Shown here: positions 63,499 through 64,000 of the stretch, in pieces
How positions within the stretch are numbered: position 1 is the first letter of the stretch
Layout: each line of letters starts with the position of its first letter
DNA from: Burkholderia sp. lig30
GTDB taxonomy: Bacteria > Pseudomonadota > Gammaproteobacteria > Burkholderiales > Burkholderiaceae
Direction: 5' to 3'
DNA: 64,000 nt
NCBI RefSeq assembly: GCF_000687455.2
Contig: NZ_JGVW01000093.1
Coordinates: 1 to 64,000 of the forward strand
The notes under the pieces: model-generated
What the model was told of the DNA's origin: nothing
Databases searched by the model: none
What the model saw: the letters and a program-made list of their open reading frames with translations, nothing else
Made by a program: the position numbers and the translations under genes

Positions 63499-64000
63499 CG
63501 ATTCGGTTTCTGCCACGATGGGGTGCGATGAGGTGCGGTGAAAAAGTGAAACCATGCATTGAACAGCCGTTAATTATTCTAATCACTTTATCGCGCGCAT
63601 TGGCGGGGAAAACCCCGAAAGGCGTTCGAAATAATCAACACCCCATTTGCCATTCCAAAGACGAATGATTTATTCGCAGTGCATCGGGTAAGCCCTGACG
63701 AATGGCCTTAAAAAAACATTTGACGCCGTTTTTGGCTCGTATATGCTGGCTCTCAGGTCAGCGTCATCTGTCCGTCATCCACCGCAAAACGCCATGTTGC
63801 AGCGCGAAATGCGGCGCCGATGGCAGCGATGCCGCCCGGCCGATGCCTCGATTATTTAAACGCCCGGTGCGTTTGAGCAATCAGGTGTTCAATACTTTCA
63901 ACAAACCAGCCGAGTGTAATCGTGAGAGTCCGTAGCCATCTGGCGAGGTGGAATCAAGGCGATGTGCGAAGTTCGCGCATCCCTTCGCCCATCCCCGACG
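63499..64000. other. Gene-free end of the window upstream of puuR
   Basis: AT-rich DNA (about 63555-63720) carries the inverted repeat CGAAT-GATTT-ATTCG at 63662-63676, then a forward promoter at 63720-63747. A frame opening with an ATG at 63962 (MCEVRASLRPSPT, cut by the edge) might be a gene start, but I cannot identify it. The other frames look random. Confidence 0.45.
63720..63747 (+). promoter_or_regulatory. Forward sigma-70-type promoter
   Basis: TTGACG (63720-63725) and TATGCT (63742-63747) are 16 bp apart. It points out of the window, presumably toward a gene divergent from puuR, leaving a leader of at least 200 bases. Confidence 0.6.

Overview
The window is about 64 kb of high-GC (roughly two thirds GC by eye) proteobacterial chromosome. 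Gene content, protein similarity and order point to Burkholderia: a KirBac1.1-like potassium channel, AceK, the bioA-bioF-bioD-bioB cluster, the argS-SPOR-dsbA order and porins of Burkholderia type. I cannot resolve the species. Most of the window is ordinary core chromosome with housekeeping genes on both strands. It opens inside metH and closes in a gene-free stretch upstream of the puuR/puuC pair.

Layout. 1-9.9 kb: 3' part of metH, a small double-glycine-leader peptide gene, a DUF1840 gene, argS, a SPOR-domain protein, dsbA, an SDR and a peptide-type ABC solute-binding protein. 10-16.5 kb: MBL hydrolase, aceK, beta-carbonic anhydrase, SDR, YchJ-like protein, secreted alpha/beta hydrolase. 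17.3-21.6 kb: the biotin operon with 4-nt overlaps. 21.7-31.9 kb: EAL phosphodiesterase, Na+/H+ antiporter, one-chain indolepyruvate ferredoxin oxidoreductase, GST, KirBac channel with a repeat-coded tail, sulfate-binding protein. 32.0-33.3 kb: an AT-rich accessory patch with an IS5-type remnant and two small genes. 33.4-45.6 kb: DapA-like aldolase, hydrolases, a VOC protein and hydroxyacid reductase, HMG-CoA lyase, YbaK, DUF1289, a dehalogenase-like hydrolase, nitronate monooxygenase, LysR, porin, a secreted small protein and a bile-acid-type symporter. 45.7-50.2 kb: EAL-CBS-GGDDF protein and a sugar epimerase/kinase pair. 50.2-58.1 kb: MidA-like methyltransferase, an SDR-like protein lacking its catalytic residues beside folB and ttcA, then glmU-glmS and two small proteins closed by a strong terminator. 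58.1-59.4 kb: an accessory HTH-nucleotidyltransferase/HEPN-like pair. 59.5-63.5 kb: FTR1 permease plus cupredoxin, copper chaperone, puuC and puuR.

The part most worth follow-up is the nucleotidyltransferase/HEPN-like pair at 58,315-59,309. Four related 17-bp palindromes lie in front of it, in two pairs each spaced 21 bp. One overlaps the -35 element, one the -10 element and one the ribosome-binding site. This predicts tight autoregulation of a toxin-antitoxin-like unit whose active sites depart from the classical pattern. Other notable items are the orphan double-glycine peptide at 2,675-2,908, the AT-rich patch at 32.0-33.3 kb, the SDR with HxxxQ in place of YxxxK, a MerR/CueR-type operator before a copper chaperone, and several short tandem-repeat loci, one of which encodes the C-terminal tail of the potassium channel.

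All functional statements rest on reading motifs and recalled family sequences. No database search, structure prediction or alignment was run.
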